Under the pieces are notes generated by a model. That model saw nothing but the letters and a program-made list of their open reading frames with translations. It was not told the origin of the DNA and did not search any database. The position numbers and the translations under genes were made by a program. Below are positions 20,891 to 30,577 of a DNA stretch of 64,000 nt, piece by piece (positions within the stretch are counted from its first letter, which is position 1; every line of letters starts with the position of its first letter). This DNA comes from Phycisphaerae bacterium (GTDB taxonomy: Bacteria; Planctomycetota; Phycisphaerae; UBA1845; PWPN01). The DNA is taken from positions 1 to 64,000 of the forward strand of contig JAAYDF010000141.1 of the NCBI GenBank assembly GCA_012729395.1, written 5' to 3'.

Positions 20891-20959
20891 CTTTTCTCGC
20901 CTTTTCCTGCTCGCAACCCAACCGGTCTACCGCACCACCGCCCGACCCACAACCGCCGT

Positions 20960-21682
20960 TCAGCTCACATCCAGCATCACCGAGGGCGTCATCGTGGCCG
21001 CGATGCACACCTTCTTGATGTACTGCCCCTTCGATGTCGCGGGCTTGAGCCGCCGGATGTGATCGATGAAGGCCTCGATGTTGGCCTGCAGATCCTCCAC
21101 CCCAAAGCTCAGCCTGCCCACGACCGCGTGGATGTTGCCGCCAGCGTCGTTGCGGTATTCCAGCTTGCCCGCGGCATACTCGGTGACCGCCTTGGCCAAG
21201 TCGGGGGTCACCGTACCCGACTTGGGCGAGGGCATCTTGCCCTGCGGCCCCAGAATGCGACCCAACTTGCCGACCTTCCCCATCACCGCGGGGTGGGCAA
21301 TGGCCACATCGAAGTCGCTCCAACCGTCGGTCACCTTCTTGACCAGCTCGTCCGCCCCGGCCTCGATCGCACCGGCCGCCTTGGCTTGCGCCGCCAGCTC
21401 GTCCGGGCAGAAGGCGATGACCTTCTTGGTCGCACCGATCCCCTTGGGCAACGACACCGAACCGCGGATCATCTGATCCGCCTGCCGAGCATCGATACCC
21501 AAGTGCATGACCAGCTCGACCGTCTGGTCGAAAGCCTTGCGGGGACGGGCCCCCTTCTTGTTCTCCACCTTCACCGCGCCGACCGTCTTGAGCAAGGCGA
21601 CTCCCTCGGATACGGAGTATCGCTTGTCTCGGTCGCCGGACTTGGCGAACTGCTCCCTGTAAAGTTTGCTGCGTCTCGGCAT
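20960..21682 (-). CDS. rplA: 50S ribosomal protein L1
   Basis: L1-stalk protein that helps E-site tRNA release and often represses the L11 operon, 240 aa. ATG at 21682 (MPRRSKLYRE) is chosen with GGGAGG about 6 bases upstream. An adjacent in-frame GTG at 21685 is too close to the site. Conserved segments are GRILGPQGKMPSPKSGTVT and NIHAVVGRLSF. It lies downstream of rplK and upstream of rplJ. Confidence 0.96.
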   Translation of the reverse strand: MPRRSKLYREQFAKSGDRDKRYSVSEGVALLKTVGAVKVENKKGARPRKAFDQTVELVMHLGIDARQADQMIRGSVSLPKGIGATKKVIAFCPDELAAQAKAAGAIEAGADELVKKVTDGWSDFDVAIAHPAVMGKVGKLGRILGPQGKMPSPKSGTVTPDLAKAVTEYAAGKLEYRNDAGGNIHAVVGRLSFGVEDLQANIEAFIDHIRRLKPATSKGQYIKKVCIAATMTPSVMLDVS

Positions 21683-21811
21683 CACATGCCTCCCACTGTG
21701 GTGTTACGCGGGCCCGTGGTCAGGCCCTTGATTGTCAATCCTGCCGACTCGGACCCCGCCGCGCGGGCCTCCCCGGCCGGTACTGCGTCCCGGAATCCCC
21801 AAGCCGACTCG

Positions 21812-22240
21812 CTATTCCGCAATCACCTCGATGCCCATCGACCGGGCGGTGCCGGCAATGATCCGGTCCGCGTGATCCATGTCGAAGGCGTTGAGATCCT
21901 TCTGCTTCCGCTCGCTGATCGTCCGGACCTGAGCCCAGGTCACCTTGCCCACCTTCTCCTTGTTGGGCACGCCGCTGCCCTTGGCCACCCCGGCCGCTTC
22001 CCGCAGCAGCACCGCCGCAGGCGGACTCTTCACAAGGAACGAAAACGTCTTGTCCTTGTAAACCGTGATCTCCACCGGGACCGTCATGCCGTTCAGCGAC
22101 GCGGTCTGGGCGTTGAACTGCTGCACAAACTGCCCGATGTTCACCCCGTGCTGACCGAGTGCCGGACCGATCGGCGGGGCCGGCGTCGCCTGCCCCCCGG
22201 GCGCCTGCAACTTGATTACCTTGGCGATCTCTTTGGCCAT
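21812..22240 (-). CDS. rplK: 50S ribosomal protein L11
   Basis: GTPase-centre protein, 142 aa, standard length. The start at 22240 has GAGG 6 bases upstream. It shows the typical [20 protein letters not shown] and the C-terminal rRNA-binding [10 protein letters not shown]. It is separated from nusG by only 10 bases. Confidence 0.97.
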   Translation of the reverse strand: MAKEIAKVIKLQAPGGQATPAPPIGPALGQHGVNIGQFVQQFNAQTASLNGMTVPVEITVYKDKTFSFLVKSPPAAVLLREAAGVAKGSGVPNKEKVGKVTWAQVRTISERKQKDLNAFDMDHADRIIAGTARSMGIEVIAE

Positions 22241-22250
22241 AACAACCTCG

Positions 22251-22940
22251 TCACATCTTCTCGATCTGCCAGTACTCCACGTCAACCGGCGTTGACCGGC
22301 CGAAGATGGTCAGCAGAACCGTCACAATACCCTTGGTCTCGTCGATGCTATCGACGTTCCCCTCAAAGTTCTGGAACGAGCCTTCCTTGATCTTGACCCG
22401 GTCGCCCTTGACGAACTCGAGCCCTTGCAGAGCCGCCTCGTCATCCACCTTGGCGGCCGCCAGGAGCATCATCTCCACATCGTGCTCCCGCATGCTGGTC
22501 GGCTTGTTGTCCGACCCAATGAAATCCCCGACCCCCATCGTCTCCTTCACCACGAACCAGACATTCTCCGGTATGGAGCCGTCCGCCTCCGTGGCCATCT
22601 CGACGAAGACGTATCCGGGATACAGCTTCTTCTCGATGATGGTGACCTTGCCGGCCTTCATGCGCTTTTCCTTGGCCGTCGGCACCAACACACGCCCTAC
22701 GCGCTCACCGAGATTCTCGATGCGAACCTTGCGCTCCAGGGCCTCGCAGACTTGGTCTTCCTTGTTGCTCGCCACGCGGAGCACATACCATTTCATGCCC
22801 GGACGGGTCGGCTCCACCCCGCTCGCCGCCGGGGCCTTGGACGACTCGGCAACAGACGGCGCCTGCGCCGTCTCAGTGCCGGCGGCTTCGTCGGCCGGCG
22901 CCTCCACCTTCACGCTGTCGTCTGGCTCTACCGCACTCAT
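22251..22940 (-). CDS. nusG: Transcription elongation/antitermination factor NusG
   Basis: Binds RNA polymerase and couples it to Rho or the ribosome, 229 aa. ATG at 22940 overlaps the secE stop by four bases. The NGN domain begins at MKWYVLRV (residue 49) and includes [14 protein letters not shown] domain ([16 protein letters not shown]) is near the C terminus. The 48 residues before the NGN domain are an acidic, Ala/Pro-rich extension absent from E. coli NusG; a disordered N-terminal extension is the likely reading. Confidence 0.96.
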   Translation of the reverse strand: MSAVEPDDSVKVEAPADEAAGTETAQAPSVAESSKAPAASGVEPTRPGMKWYVLRVASNKEDQVCEALERKVRIENLGERVGRVLVPTAKEKRMKAGKVTIIEKKLYPGYVFVEMATEADGSIPENVWFVVKETMGVGDFIGSDNKPTSMREHDVEMMLLAAAKVDDEAALQGLEFVKGDRVKIKEGSFQNFEGNVDSIDETKGIVTVLLTIFGRSTPVDVEYWQIEKM

Positions 22941-23452
22941 GATCCGCTTCCGAAGATCCGCTCGAGTCCCGGACCCGCCTTCAACACCTTGATCGCGGTG
23001 AAGAACAGCATGAATAGAATGTCCGTGATACAGAGAAAGGTCCCCAGCAGGACCGTGAGCACGATGACCACCTTGGTCGAACGGATCACATCCCGACGAG
23101 AGGACCAACTCACTTTCTTCATCTCCCCGTCGGTCGCGATGAAGAAATCGTTGATTCTGCGGTTCAGGCCCACGACCCAGTACAGCAGGCCGGCCATCAC
23201 CGCCAGAAACACAACCGCCGCTCCGTACTGCACCGGCAAAGCGTACGGCGCCTTCGGGTCAATGTAGCCTCCGAGCTCCGAGAACACGAAGGCCGCTCCA
23301 GCCACGACCAGAACCCCACCCCCGATCGCCGTTCCCACGCGGGTGTAGAAGCCCTGACCAGGCTTGTAAATCCGCAGCCCGCCACCGCCCAGCCGCCCTT
23401 CGCTGCGCGAGACCTTCGCCCGACTGCCGGCTCCCGGTGCTACGTCACTCAC
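22937..23452 (-). CDS. secE: Preprotein translocase subunit SecE
   Basis: Essential SecYEG subunit clamping SecY, 171 aa. GTG at 23452 is chosen because GAGGAG lies 7 bases upstream. The open frame further out runs into tRNA-Trp and cannot be coding. Two extra N-terminal membrane segments (about residues 42-60 and 76-96) precede the conserved amphipathic helix (EMKKVSWSSRRDV) and the last membrane segment, so it is the three-span form known from E. coli rather than the single-span form. Confidence 0.93.
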   Translation of the reverse strand: MSDVAPGAGSRAKVSRSEGRLGGGGLRIYKPGQGFYTRVGTAIGGGVLVVAGAAFVFSELGGYIDPKAPYALPVQYGAAVVFLAVMAGLLYWVVGLNRRINDFFIATDGEMKKVSWSSRRDVIRSTKVVIVLTVLLGTFLCITDILFMLFFTAIKVLKAGPGLERIFGSGS

Positions 23453-23509
23453 GGAAGACTCCTCTTGATGGCCCCGTCCCCAACAACCACATTCCACACT
23501 CGCCCCTGA

Positions 23510-23582
23510 CAGGAGCGGAGGGACTCGAACCCCCAACCGCCGGTTTTGGAAACCGGTGCTCTGCCAGTTGAGCTACGCTCCT
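23510..23582 (-). tRNA. trpT: tRNA-Trp (CCA anticodon)
   Basis: Complete cloverleaf on the minus strand: acceptor AGGAGCG/CGCTCCT, D arm AGCTCAACTGGCAGAGC, anticodon stem CCGGT/ACCGG around TTCCAAA (anticodon CCA), and T arm with GTTCGAGTC. Discriminator G. The 3' CCA is not encoded. It sits between rpmG and secE, the usual bacterial position. Confidence 0.97.
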
Positions 23583-23594
23583 ACGCACACCATC

Positions 23595-23762
23595 CTACTT
23601 CCGCTTGACCTTGTGCAGCGTATGCTTGCGGAGCCGCGGACAGTGCTTCTTCAGCTCCAGCTTCGGCACCCCGCCCGAGACGTTGACGGAGATACGGTAG
23701 TTCAGGTCACCCGTCTCGGTACACTGCAACCATACATACTCGCGTTTGCTGGCCTTGGCCAT
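23595..23762 (-). CDS. rpmG: 50S ribosomal protein L33
   Basis: Small large-subunit protein, 55 aa, beginning MAKASKREYVWLQC and ending KHTLHKVKRK. In zinc-type L33 there are two CxxC pairs. Here one Cys remains of each pair (Cys14 in LQCTETGD, and HCPRLRKH), so zinc binding is probably lost. It lies between tuf and tRNA-Trp. AGGA upstream gives a weak initiation site. Confidence 0.93.
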   Translation of the reverse strand: MAKASKREYVWLQCTETGDLNYRISVNVSGGVPKLELKKHCPRLRKHTLHKVKRK

Positions 23763-23782
23763 CGCTCACCATCCTGAAGCCT

Positions 23783-23816
23783 AGGATGGAGGCAGGCATC
23801 ACCCCGCCTCCATCCT
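23783..23816 (-). terminator. Hairpin between tuf and rpmG
   Basis: Perfect 11-bp arms AGGATGGAGGC/GCCTCCATCCT with a 12-base loop, about 75 bases past the tuf stop and 20 bases before the rpmG start. No T-run follows. It may attenuate or process the transcript so that EF-Tu is made in excess over downstream genes. Confidence 0.5.
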
Positions 23817-23891
23817 TCACGTCTCTAACAGTTACCCCGTCGTCAGGCAACGATCCGGGCGTCCCGCGAAGGCTCGCCCATCGCACCGTGA

Positions 23892-25097
<1,206 letters not shown>

Positions 25098-25329
25098 GTA
25101 AGCAACTCCTCCACTCTAGCTTGCTGTGCAAGTCTCAGTCCCGGACTCGCCGACCGCTTGGACGCGATTCGGCCTCGGTTCCACGCCTTCTGTTCGATTC
25201 CAAAGCCGCTTGCCCATCCAAGGACACCAGCGGCACCATATTGCCTTCCACCTCGACAACGACGAATTCTCTGTCCATCGTTGGGCCCGACTCAACCCAC
25301 CGGCTGAGCGGTCCGTGCCCCGTCAGAAC

Positions 25330-25401
<72 letters not shown>

Positions 25402-25854
25402 GGGTACCGCGACCCCAGCCGCGCTCACCGCACGCCCAGCCACCGACACGGCGGCCTACGGACAGACCGAAAGCGCCACGCCACGAGCCGAAGAACCGCA
25501 CAGTATACGCTTTGCGCGGCGGCTGTCAAACAGCGCGGCCCGCCCTTGAACCGCGCAGAGCACGGCTCCGGGCCGCACGTCCAGCCGTCAGCCAGAACCC
25601 GGCAGACAGGCACGGGTGTCGAAGGCAACAGGGCCGTGCGGAAGCGATAGCATACAACCGCACCCCACCCCGCGCCAAGTGCGAAATCTTCGCCCGCCGA
25701 TACCGTCAAATCGCTCTCCGGCGAGCCGCCCATCGCATCGCCGACCGCGCCAGAGAAGCCCTGCCGGCTCCCCGCGCTCCCCGCCCCGCCGCCATGGCCC
25801 GGCCAACCTAGTTGGCAGAAGATGCAGAACTCATGATACAGAATGAAGTTATCG
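25402..25854. other. Promoter region of the translation operon and non-coding gap
   Basis: This gap separates tRNA-Thr from the BNR-protein gene stop. It holds the sigma70-like promoter at 25502-25529. The remainder (about 25530-25854) shows no gene, repeat or RNA I can recognise. Confidence 0.55.
25502..25529 (-). promoter_or_regulatory. Sigma70-type promoter of the tRNA-Thr/tuf operon
   Basis: On the minus strand TTGACA (25529-25524) and TATACT (25507-25502) are separated by 16 bases, a near-consensus housekeeping promoter. A start near 25495 would place tRNA-Thr about 95 bases downstream. It is the best promoter match noticed in the window and sits where the strongest promoter is expected. 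Confidence 0.75.
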
Positions 25855-27096
25855 CTAATCGACGCGATCCTTCGCGGCGACCGGGTACAGCCATTCACGA
25901 CCGACGGAGACGACCTTGAGGCGGTTGAGACCGCCTACTTGGGAGTCGCCCGCACAGTAGCTGAGAATCACGCGATCGCCCACGAAAGTCATCGAGGTAT
26001 AACAGTACCAACCGTCGGGGTCGCCCTCGATCACCCGGCTGGGACTCCAGGTTCGGCCTTCGTCACGGCTGACGGCCAGGCAAAGCGGGGTTCGCTTGCC
26101 GGTCGGGAAGACATGCCAGCCCGAGTGATCGTTCCAAACCGCAAGCAGGTCTCCTGTCCACGGGACGCGTCCGACCGTCGCCGGGCTGAGCGGCGAGGCC
26201 AGCGGCCCGGGGCCGGGCGCAGTCCAGTGAACGCCCCCGTCATCGGAGAAACACTCGTATTGTGTGCCCTGGTTGGTGCGGATGTACATCATCGACCGGC
26301 CATCCTTGAGCTCGATGATTCCGGGCTCCTGCAGCATGGGGGACGTGGGACTTGGCGGTGCGGGCGCCATCGCGTCGGCCTGCCAGGTACGCCCGCCGTC
26401 GTCGGAGAAGAAGACCCGCATGATCGCCCGCGGCTGGAAGGTCTTGGCGGTACCGTCGAGGCAAGGGTGCAGCGCGGCAGGCACGACAAGTCGGCCGGTG
26501 CGAAGCTGCACCACGCGCCCGTTGTTCACGACATGGTAGCCTTCGCCCAAGGTCACACGAACCGGCTCGCTGAGCGTCGCCAGCTCGTCGGTCGAGCGGC
26601 GAACGAACATAGCCAGATCGTCCCACCCGTGCTTACGGAGATAGAAGAGCAGCAGTTCCCCCGTCTTCAGCCGGGCGAAGCTGACGGACATGACGTTGGC
26701 CTGGCCTTCGTTGGGGACGATGACGCGGTCGGCGGACCAGGTCTTGCCGCCGTCGTCGCTGGTGCGGGCCACGATATCCGCCGCCGAGTGGTCCGCGGTT
26801 CCTCCGGTAAACCGCGTGTACGCCAGGCAGAGTCGTCCGTCGGCCAGTTGCACAATGTCGCCCTCCGAGTTGCGCGGATGCTCTTTCGTGGGCTCAATCA
26901 CCAGCAAGGTCTCGAAGTCGGCAGCCCGGCCCATGCCGCCCGGCCCAAGACAGGCCACAAGAAGCACCATCACCAGCGTGCCTGTCGGCCGCGGCCCAAC
27001 CGATGCACCCACACAACCGCAACGTGACCGCCGGTGATGTTCGCCGGGCAAACGCATCATGGGGAACCAGTGTTTCTGAAGGGTCCTCATAGGCAT
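25855..27096 (-). CDS. Exported BNR/sialidase-like repeat protein
   Basis: Beta-propeller protein of the sialidase superfamily, 413 aa. The start at 27096 has GGAG 9 bases upstream. The hydrophobic export segment (TGTLVMVLLVACLG) begins about 36 residues in, so a later start is possible. Four Asp-box motifs are visible: SDDGGKTW, SDDGGRTW, SDDGGVHW and SRDEGRTW. An early Arg in the PTKEHPRNSEG segment could match the first Arg of the sialidase triad. True sialidase activity is unproven, and many planctomycete homologues are unassigned glycan-binding or hydrolysing propellers. A single gene upstream of the tuf operon promoter. Confidence 0.8.
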   Translation of the reverse strand: MPMRTLQKHWFPMMRLPGEHHRRSRCGCVGASVGPRPTGTLVMVLLVACLGPGGMGRAADFETLLVIEPTKEHPRNSEGDIVQLADGRLCLAYTRFTGGTADHSAADIVARTSDDGGKTWSADRVIVPNEGQANVMSVSFARLKTGELLLFYLRKHGWDDLAMFVRRSTDELATLSEPVRVTLGEGYHVVNNGRVVQLRTGRLVVPAALHPCLDGTAKTFQPRAIMRVFFSDDGGRTWQADAMAPAPPSPTSPMLQEPGIIELKDGRSMMYIRTNQGTQYECFSDDGGVHWTAPGPGPLASPLSPATVGRVPWTGDLLAVWNDHSGWHVFPTGKRTPLCLAVSRDEGRTWSPSRVIEGDPDGWYCYTSMTFVGDRVILSYCAGDSQVGGLNRLKVVSVGREWLYPVAAKDRVD

Positions 27097-27246
27097 GTGT
27101 TCGATCTCCACGAAGGCAGCGTCGCACCGATGATGGAGCCACGGAGGCATGCATTGAGCAAGTCGTGGCGCGGGCATTCTACAGCGACCGTGGGTGCGAG
27201 CCAAACCATCCCTGCCTCACGCGACGGTGGTGGAGTTGAGGACGGC

Positions 27247-28341
27247 TCATCGAGTGGACGGATCCTCGGCCGGTGCGGTCGCCGCGGGTGGGCCGATGTC
27301 CTCCGGCACCGCAAGGATTACCTCGCGAGTCATCTCCGCCCCTTCGCGCCGCAATCGCAGGGGCACCCATTGGCCGGCCGTGTGGCCTCGCAGAATGCGG
27401 CGAAGATCGGCAAACGAAGCGACCGGTTGGTCGGCGGCGGCGATGATCTCATCACCGGGGCGCAGATCCGCCCGCTTGGCCGGCGACGGGTCGCGCAGCC
27501 CGATGATCCGCGGCGGCCGGCCCGGCTGGGCGTCCAGTTCCAGGCCGAACATCCCCCGCCGCAGAGTGTGTCCGACGGCCAGATCGGTTGCGGATCGACT
27601 CACCTGGACGTACGGGACGGCGAATCCGATGCCCGAGTCGTACCACTCGACCCCCGCGATGGGGGCGTCGTCGAGCCCGAGAGGCACACAGAGGCCCAGC
27701 ACCCGGCCGCGGATATCGATCAGCGGGCCGCCAAAGTTGGCCGGCGAAAGCCGGGCGTCGGTCTGGATAGCCAGACCGCTCATGCGGTTGAGCCCGCTGA
27801 CGATGCCGACTCCGAGCGAGCAGTCTGGCCCGGCGAACCCGCGGCCCAGGGCCAAAGCCCATTGACCGACGCGGATCTCGGCCGGCGACTCGACCCAGGC
27901 GGGCACGGGCAGATCGGCGGCGTCGATCTTGAGCATGGCCAGCCGGCGAACCTCGTCGCGGGCCAGCAACTCGGCGACGAAGCGGCGGTCGTCGGCCAGA
28001 ATGACAGTGATCGAGACCGGCTCGCGTACGAAGTTGAACGTGCTGGCCAGGATGAGCCCATCGGCTGAGTAGACCAAGCCGGTGGTGGGCCCTTCAGCGA
28101 CGATGAACCGCGGCTTATCCGGCTGGCCGCCGGGTTCGACGGGCTGCGTCCCCCCTACCGTCTCGATCCGCACTACCGATGGGGCAACGTGCTTCGCGGC
28201 TTCACCAAACGCGGCGGCTTGAGCCTGGTGCAGCACGACGGCAGCCGAGGCTCCCTCGACCGGCTCGATGCCCTCGATCAGGCGAGCCGGATCCTGCGTC
28301 CAAGCCGGCAGCACAGTCAGCAGCAGCGGTAGAACCATCAT
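27247..28341 (-). CDS. HtrA-like pseudoprotease with PDZ domain
   Basis: Exported trypsin-fold plus PDZ protein, 364 aa, whose catalytic residues are all replaced. The HtrA NNHVV (His) region reads ASTFNFV, the DxAVLK (Asp) region reads RRLAMLKI and GNSGG (Ser) reads NFGGPL, so it should not cleave peptides. The PDZ domain (RGMFGLELDAQPGR.. ADLRPGDEIIAAADQPV..) is intact. A signal peptide (MMVLPLLLTVLPAWT) starts at 28341. The start overlaps the stop of the upstream HtrA gene by four bases, so the two are co-translated. A scaffold or regulatory partner of that HtrA is the likely role. Confidence 0.8.
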   Translation of the reverse strand: MMVLPLLLTVLPAWTQDPARLIEGIEPVEGASAAVVLHQAQAAAFGEAAKHVAPSVVRIETVGGTQPVEPGGQPDKPRFIVAEGPTTGLVYSADGLILASTFNFVREPVSITVILADDRRFVAELLARDEVRRLAMLKIDAADLPVPAWVESPAEIRVGQWALALGRGFAGPDCSLGVGIVSGLNRMSGLAIQTDARLSPANFGGPLIDIRGRVLGLCVPLGLDDAPIAGVEWYDSGIGFAVPYVQVSRSATDLAVGHTLRRGMFGLELDAQPGRPPRIIGLRDPSPAKRADLRPGDEIIAAADQPVASFADLRRILRGHTAGQWVPLRLRREGAEMTREVILAVPEDIGPPAATAPAEDPSTR

Positions 28342-30449
28342 GGCTGCGGCTCCGTCAGCGTCATGGTCAGGGAGATGAGTTCCTCGCCACGCTTGATCAC
28401 CAACGACAGACCGTCGCCCGGGGCCAGCCGATCGCATACTTCGGCAAACACGCGGGCCTGGGGCACGGCGACGCCGTTGGCGCTGATGATCAGATCGTCG
28501 GCCCGAACGCCGGCTTGGTGGGCGGGAGAACCCTCGGCCACACTACGGACAAAGGGCAGTTGCCGTCGATACCCGATACTCGATAGCCGGATGCCGTGGT
28601 AACCGGGGCCGCGCTCCTCAGCGGCCGAACGCGAGGCGGCAGGCGGGTTCGTCGTACGCGGATCACGAAGGAACGCGGCGACCTCCTCGATCGGGTAGGC
28701 ATAATTCAGGTCGGTATGCGTCAGCCGCGAGGTGACGACTTCGCCCACCAGGCCCACCCATCGGCCGGCCAAATCGATGACCGCGCTGCCCGGCGTGCCG
28801 GGGTTGCTGGTGACCGTATCTAAAAGCAGCACTTCGCCCTGATAGGGATGCGGCTGGGTTCCACGATCAGCCAGCAGCGGAGCCCGGCCGGCAATGACGC
28901 CGCGACTCACCGACACCGGCTCCTCGCCGTCGGCCACCTTGAAGGGATTGCCCGCGACGAGCACCCAATCCCCGACCGCCGGCGATGCGGCGTCACCGAC
29001 GGGGAACGGCTCCCACACCGCCGGCTGCATCTGCGTCCGCAGCGGGGCGGCGGTGTCCGGGTCCTCCGGCCGGGACGCCATCTTGAGCAGAGCAAGCTGT
29101 CGGCGATCATCGCGATGAACGACTTCGCAGCGGTAGACGTGCCCGTCGTGGGTGACGGCTCGCAGGTGCGTGGCCTCGAGCAGCAGCGAGAGAACGGTGA
29201 CCACCTCACCCTCGGGCGAGACGATGACCCCGGTGCCGTAGCCGACCTGCGTGCCGATCCGCCCGCCGTAGAGCTTGACCGTGTGCCGCTGGGCCCGATG
29301 CAGGGCCTCGGCCCAGGGATTGGTGCCGCTCAGATCTACACCTGCTTTCGCGGGCGCGGCCATCTCCCGTGCCGCTTGGCGCGTGACCTCTTCATCCGTG
29401 GGAAAGCGTTTCCGTAAGGCCGGGTCGGCCCGCACGGCCAGGCGATCCAACTCGATCACCTGCGACGACTGCTGGCCTTCGTGCTCCCAGACGACCGACA
29501 CGGGCCAGGCAGCGGGGAACGCCCCGAGCAGATTACCGAACTGGTTGGCGCTGTAGACGGTCTGATCGGCAAAGGCGATGAGCCGGTCGCCGGTGCGGAT
29601 GCCGGCCTGGGCGGCAGGCGAGTTCGCGAGCACCCGATCGAAAACCACACGGCGGTAGCCGGAGTCCATCACCGTGGCCCCGAGCGAGGCGTGTTCGACC
29701 AGCAGGCCCGCCCGCAAACCAGGCATGAACCGCCGGATCTGGTTGATGGAGATGGCGTAAGCGAGCCCGACATTGACCCGCCCGCGACGCTGGAACGAAG
29801 CCCGGCCGTTGATACCGATGACCCGGCCCTGGGCATCGAAGAGCGGGCCGCCGGAGTTGCCCGGGTTGATCGAGGCGTCGACCTGGATGCAGTCGGTGTA
29901 GACCAGGGTGCGTGCGTCCGCCCCGTACTGGTAACGATGCAGTCCGCTGATGATGCCCGCGGTGACCGTGGGCGTGTAATCCTCGGCGAGCATGAAAGGG
30001 TTGCCCGCCGCCCAGACCGAGTCGCCCACCCGCAAGAGGTTCGAGTCGCCCAGTTCGGCCGCGTCGAAGGAGTCGCGTCCGGTCAGCCGGAACATGGCCA
30101 CGTCGCCGGTCGGGTCGATGCCGATGACTTCGAGCGGGTAGCGTTGCCCGTCCGACAACGCTCCGCAGCCCGGTTCGCCCTCGGCCTTGAGTATCTCCGC
30201 CACGACGTGGAAGTTGGTCAGCCCGTAGCCATCCGGCGCGATGATCACCCCGGACCCGCCGGCCGTGCCGCCGGGATCAAGGATGCAGACCACGGAGCGG
30301 CTCGCTGCCGCGATCACCTCGACGCGGGCTTGCTCCTCGGCCAAGACGGCGCCGAGATCGGGAGTCTCCTGCGCTGCGGCGGTGATCGCGGGAACAGTCA
30401 GCCACGCAACGAGGACTCCCACGATGGCGGTGACGCAAAGTTGCGGCAT
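28338..30449 (-). CDS. Exported HtrA-type protein: one intact and one dead protease domain
   Basis: About 703 aa from ATG at 30449; an in-frame TTG lies three codons upstream. Signal segment, then an HtrA domain with an intact triad, here numbered from that TTG: His84 (NFHVV), Asp119 (TGDVAMF) and Ser202 (NPGNSGGPLF), followed by a PDZ domain (about 260-345, AAQAGIRTGDRLIAFADQTV). A second trypsin-fold domain (about 385-590) lacks the triad: VTVLSLL in place of the His motif, RRQLALLK in place of Asp, and NPGTPGSAV in place of GNSGG. A C-terminal PDZ (AHQAGVRADDLIISANGVAV) ends the protein. The fused active and inactive modules suggest regulated envelope proteolysis. No strong Shine-Dalgarno is seen; the 5' end lies in a 38-bp duplication. 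Confidence 0.84.
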   Translation of the reverse strand: MPQLCVTAIVGVLVAWLTVPAITAAAQETPDLGAVLAEEQARVEVIAAASRSVVCILDPGGTAGGSGVIIAPDGYGLTNFHVVAEILKAEGEPGCGALSDGQRYPLEVIGIDPTGDVAMFRLTGRDSFDAAELGDSNLLRVGDSVWAAGNPFMLAEDYTPTVTAGIISGLHRYQYGADARTLVYTDCIQVDASINPGNSGGPLFDAQGRVIGINGRASFQRRGRVNVGLAYAISINQIRRFMPGLRAGLLVEHASLGATVMDSGYRRVVFDRVLANSPAAQAGIRTGDRLIAFADQTVYSANQFGNLLGAFPAAWPVSVVWEHEGQQSSQVIELDRLAVRADPALRKRFPTDEEVTRQAAREMAAPAKAGVDLSGTNPWAEALHRAQRHTVKLYGGRIGTQVGYGTGVIVSPEGEVVTVLSLLLEATHLRAVTHDGHVYRCEVVHRDDRRQLALLKMASRPEDPDTAAPLRTQMQPAVWEPFPVGDAASPAVGDWVLVAGNPFKVADGEEPVSVSRGVIAGRAPLLADRGTQPHPYQGEVLLLDTVTSNPGTPGSAVIDLAGRWVGLVGEVVTSRLTHTDLNYAYPIEEVAAFLRDPRTTNPPAASRSAAEERGPGYHGIRLSSIGYRRQLPFVRSVAEGSPAHQAGVRADDLIISANGVAVPQARVFAEVCDRLAPGDGLSLVIKRGEELISLTMTLTEPQP

Positions 30450-30518
30450 CTCTATCAACCCATGTTTAGCGGTGCCGCTTGCGGTATCTCCAACAACCCA
30501 TGTTTAGCAGTGCCGCTT
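30443..30518. repeat. 38-bp tandem duplication over the HtrA gene 5' end
   Basis: Copies 30443-30480 and 30481-30518 differ at four positions. The first copy contains the first codons of the HtrA gene (ATG at 30449-30447). Both contain GTTTAGC followed by GTGCCGCTT, the left end of the family B palindrome. Confidence 0.75.
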
Positions 30519-30550
30519 GCGGCACCGAGTCGCAAGCGACACGGCTAAAC
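30502..30550. repeat. Family B bipartite palindrome, full copy
   Basis: Bounded by inverted ends GTTTAGC and GCTAAAC. Inside are GTGCCGCTTGCGGCAC and a second, smaller palindrome GTCGCAAGCGAC. It lies between the NPCBM gene and the HtrA gene. It resembles the full copy at 51042-51094. Confidence 0.75.
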
Positions 30551-30577
30551 CGGCAAGCTAAACCAGCAATCTTACCC

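Noticed and set aside
23453-23536. Longer SecE N terminus
   Set aside because: Would overlap tRNA-Trp; the GTG at 23452 has a good ribosome-binding site.
25530-25854. Small gene between the promoter and the BNR gene
   Set aside because: Open frames exist on both strands but lack start sites and any recognisable motif.
25855-27096. Confident sialidase assignment
   Set aside because: Asp boxes show the propeller fold, but the full Arg triad and catalytic Tyr/Glu could not be established by eye.
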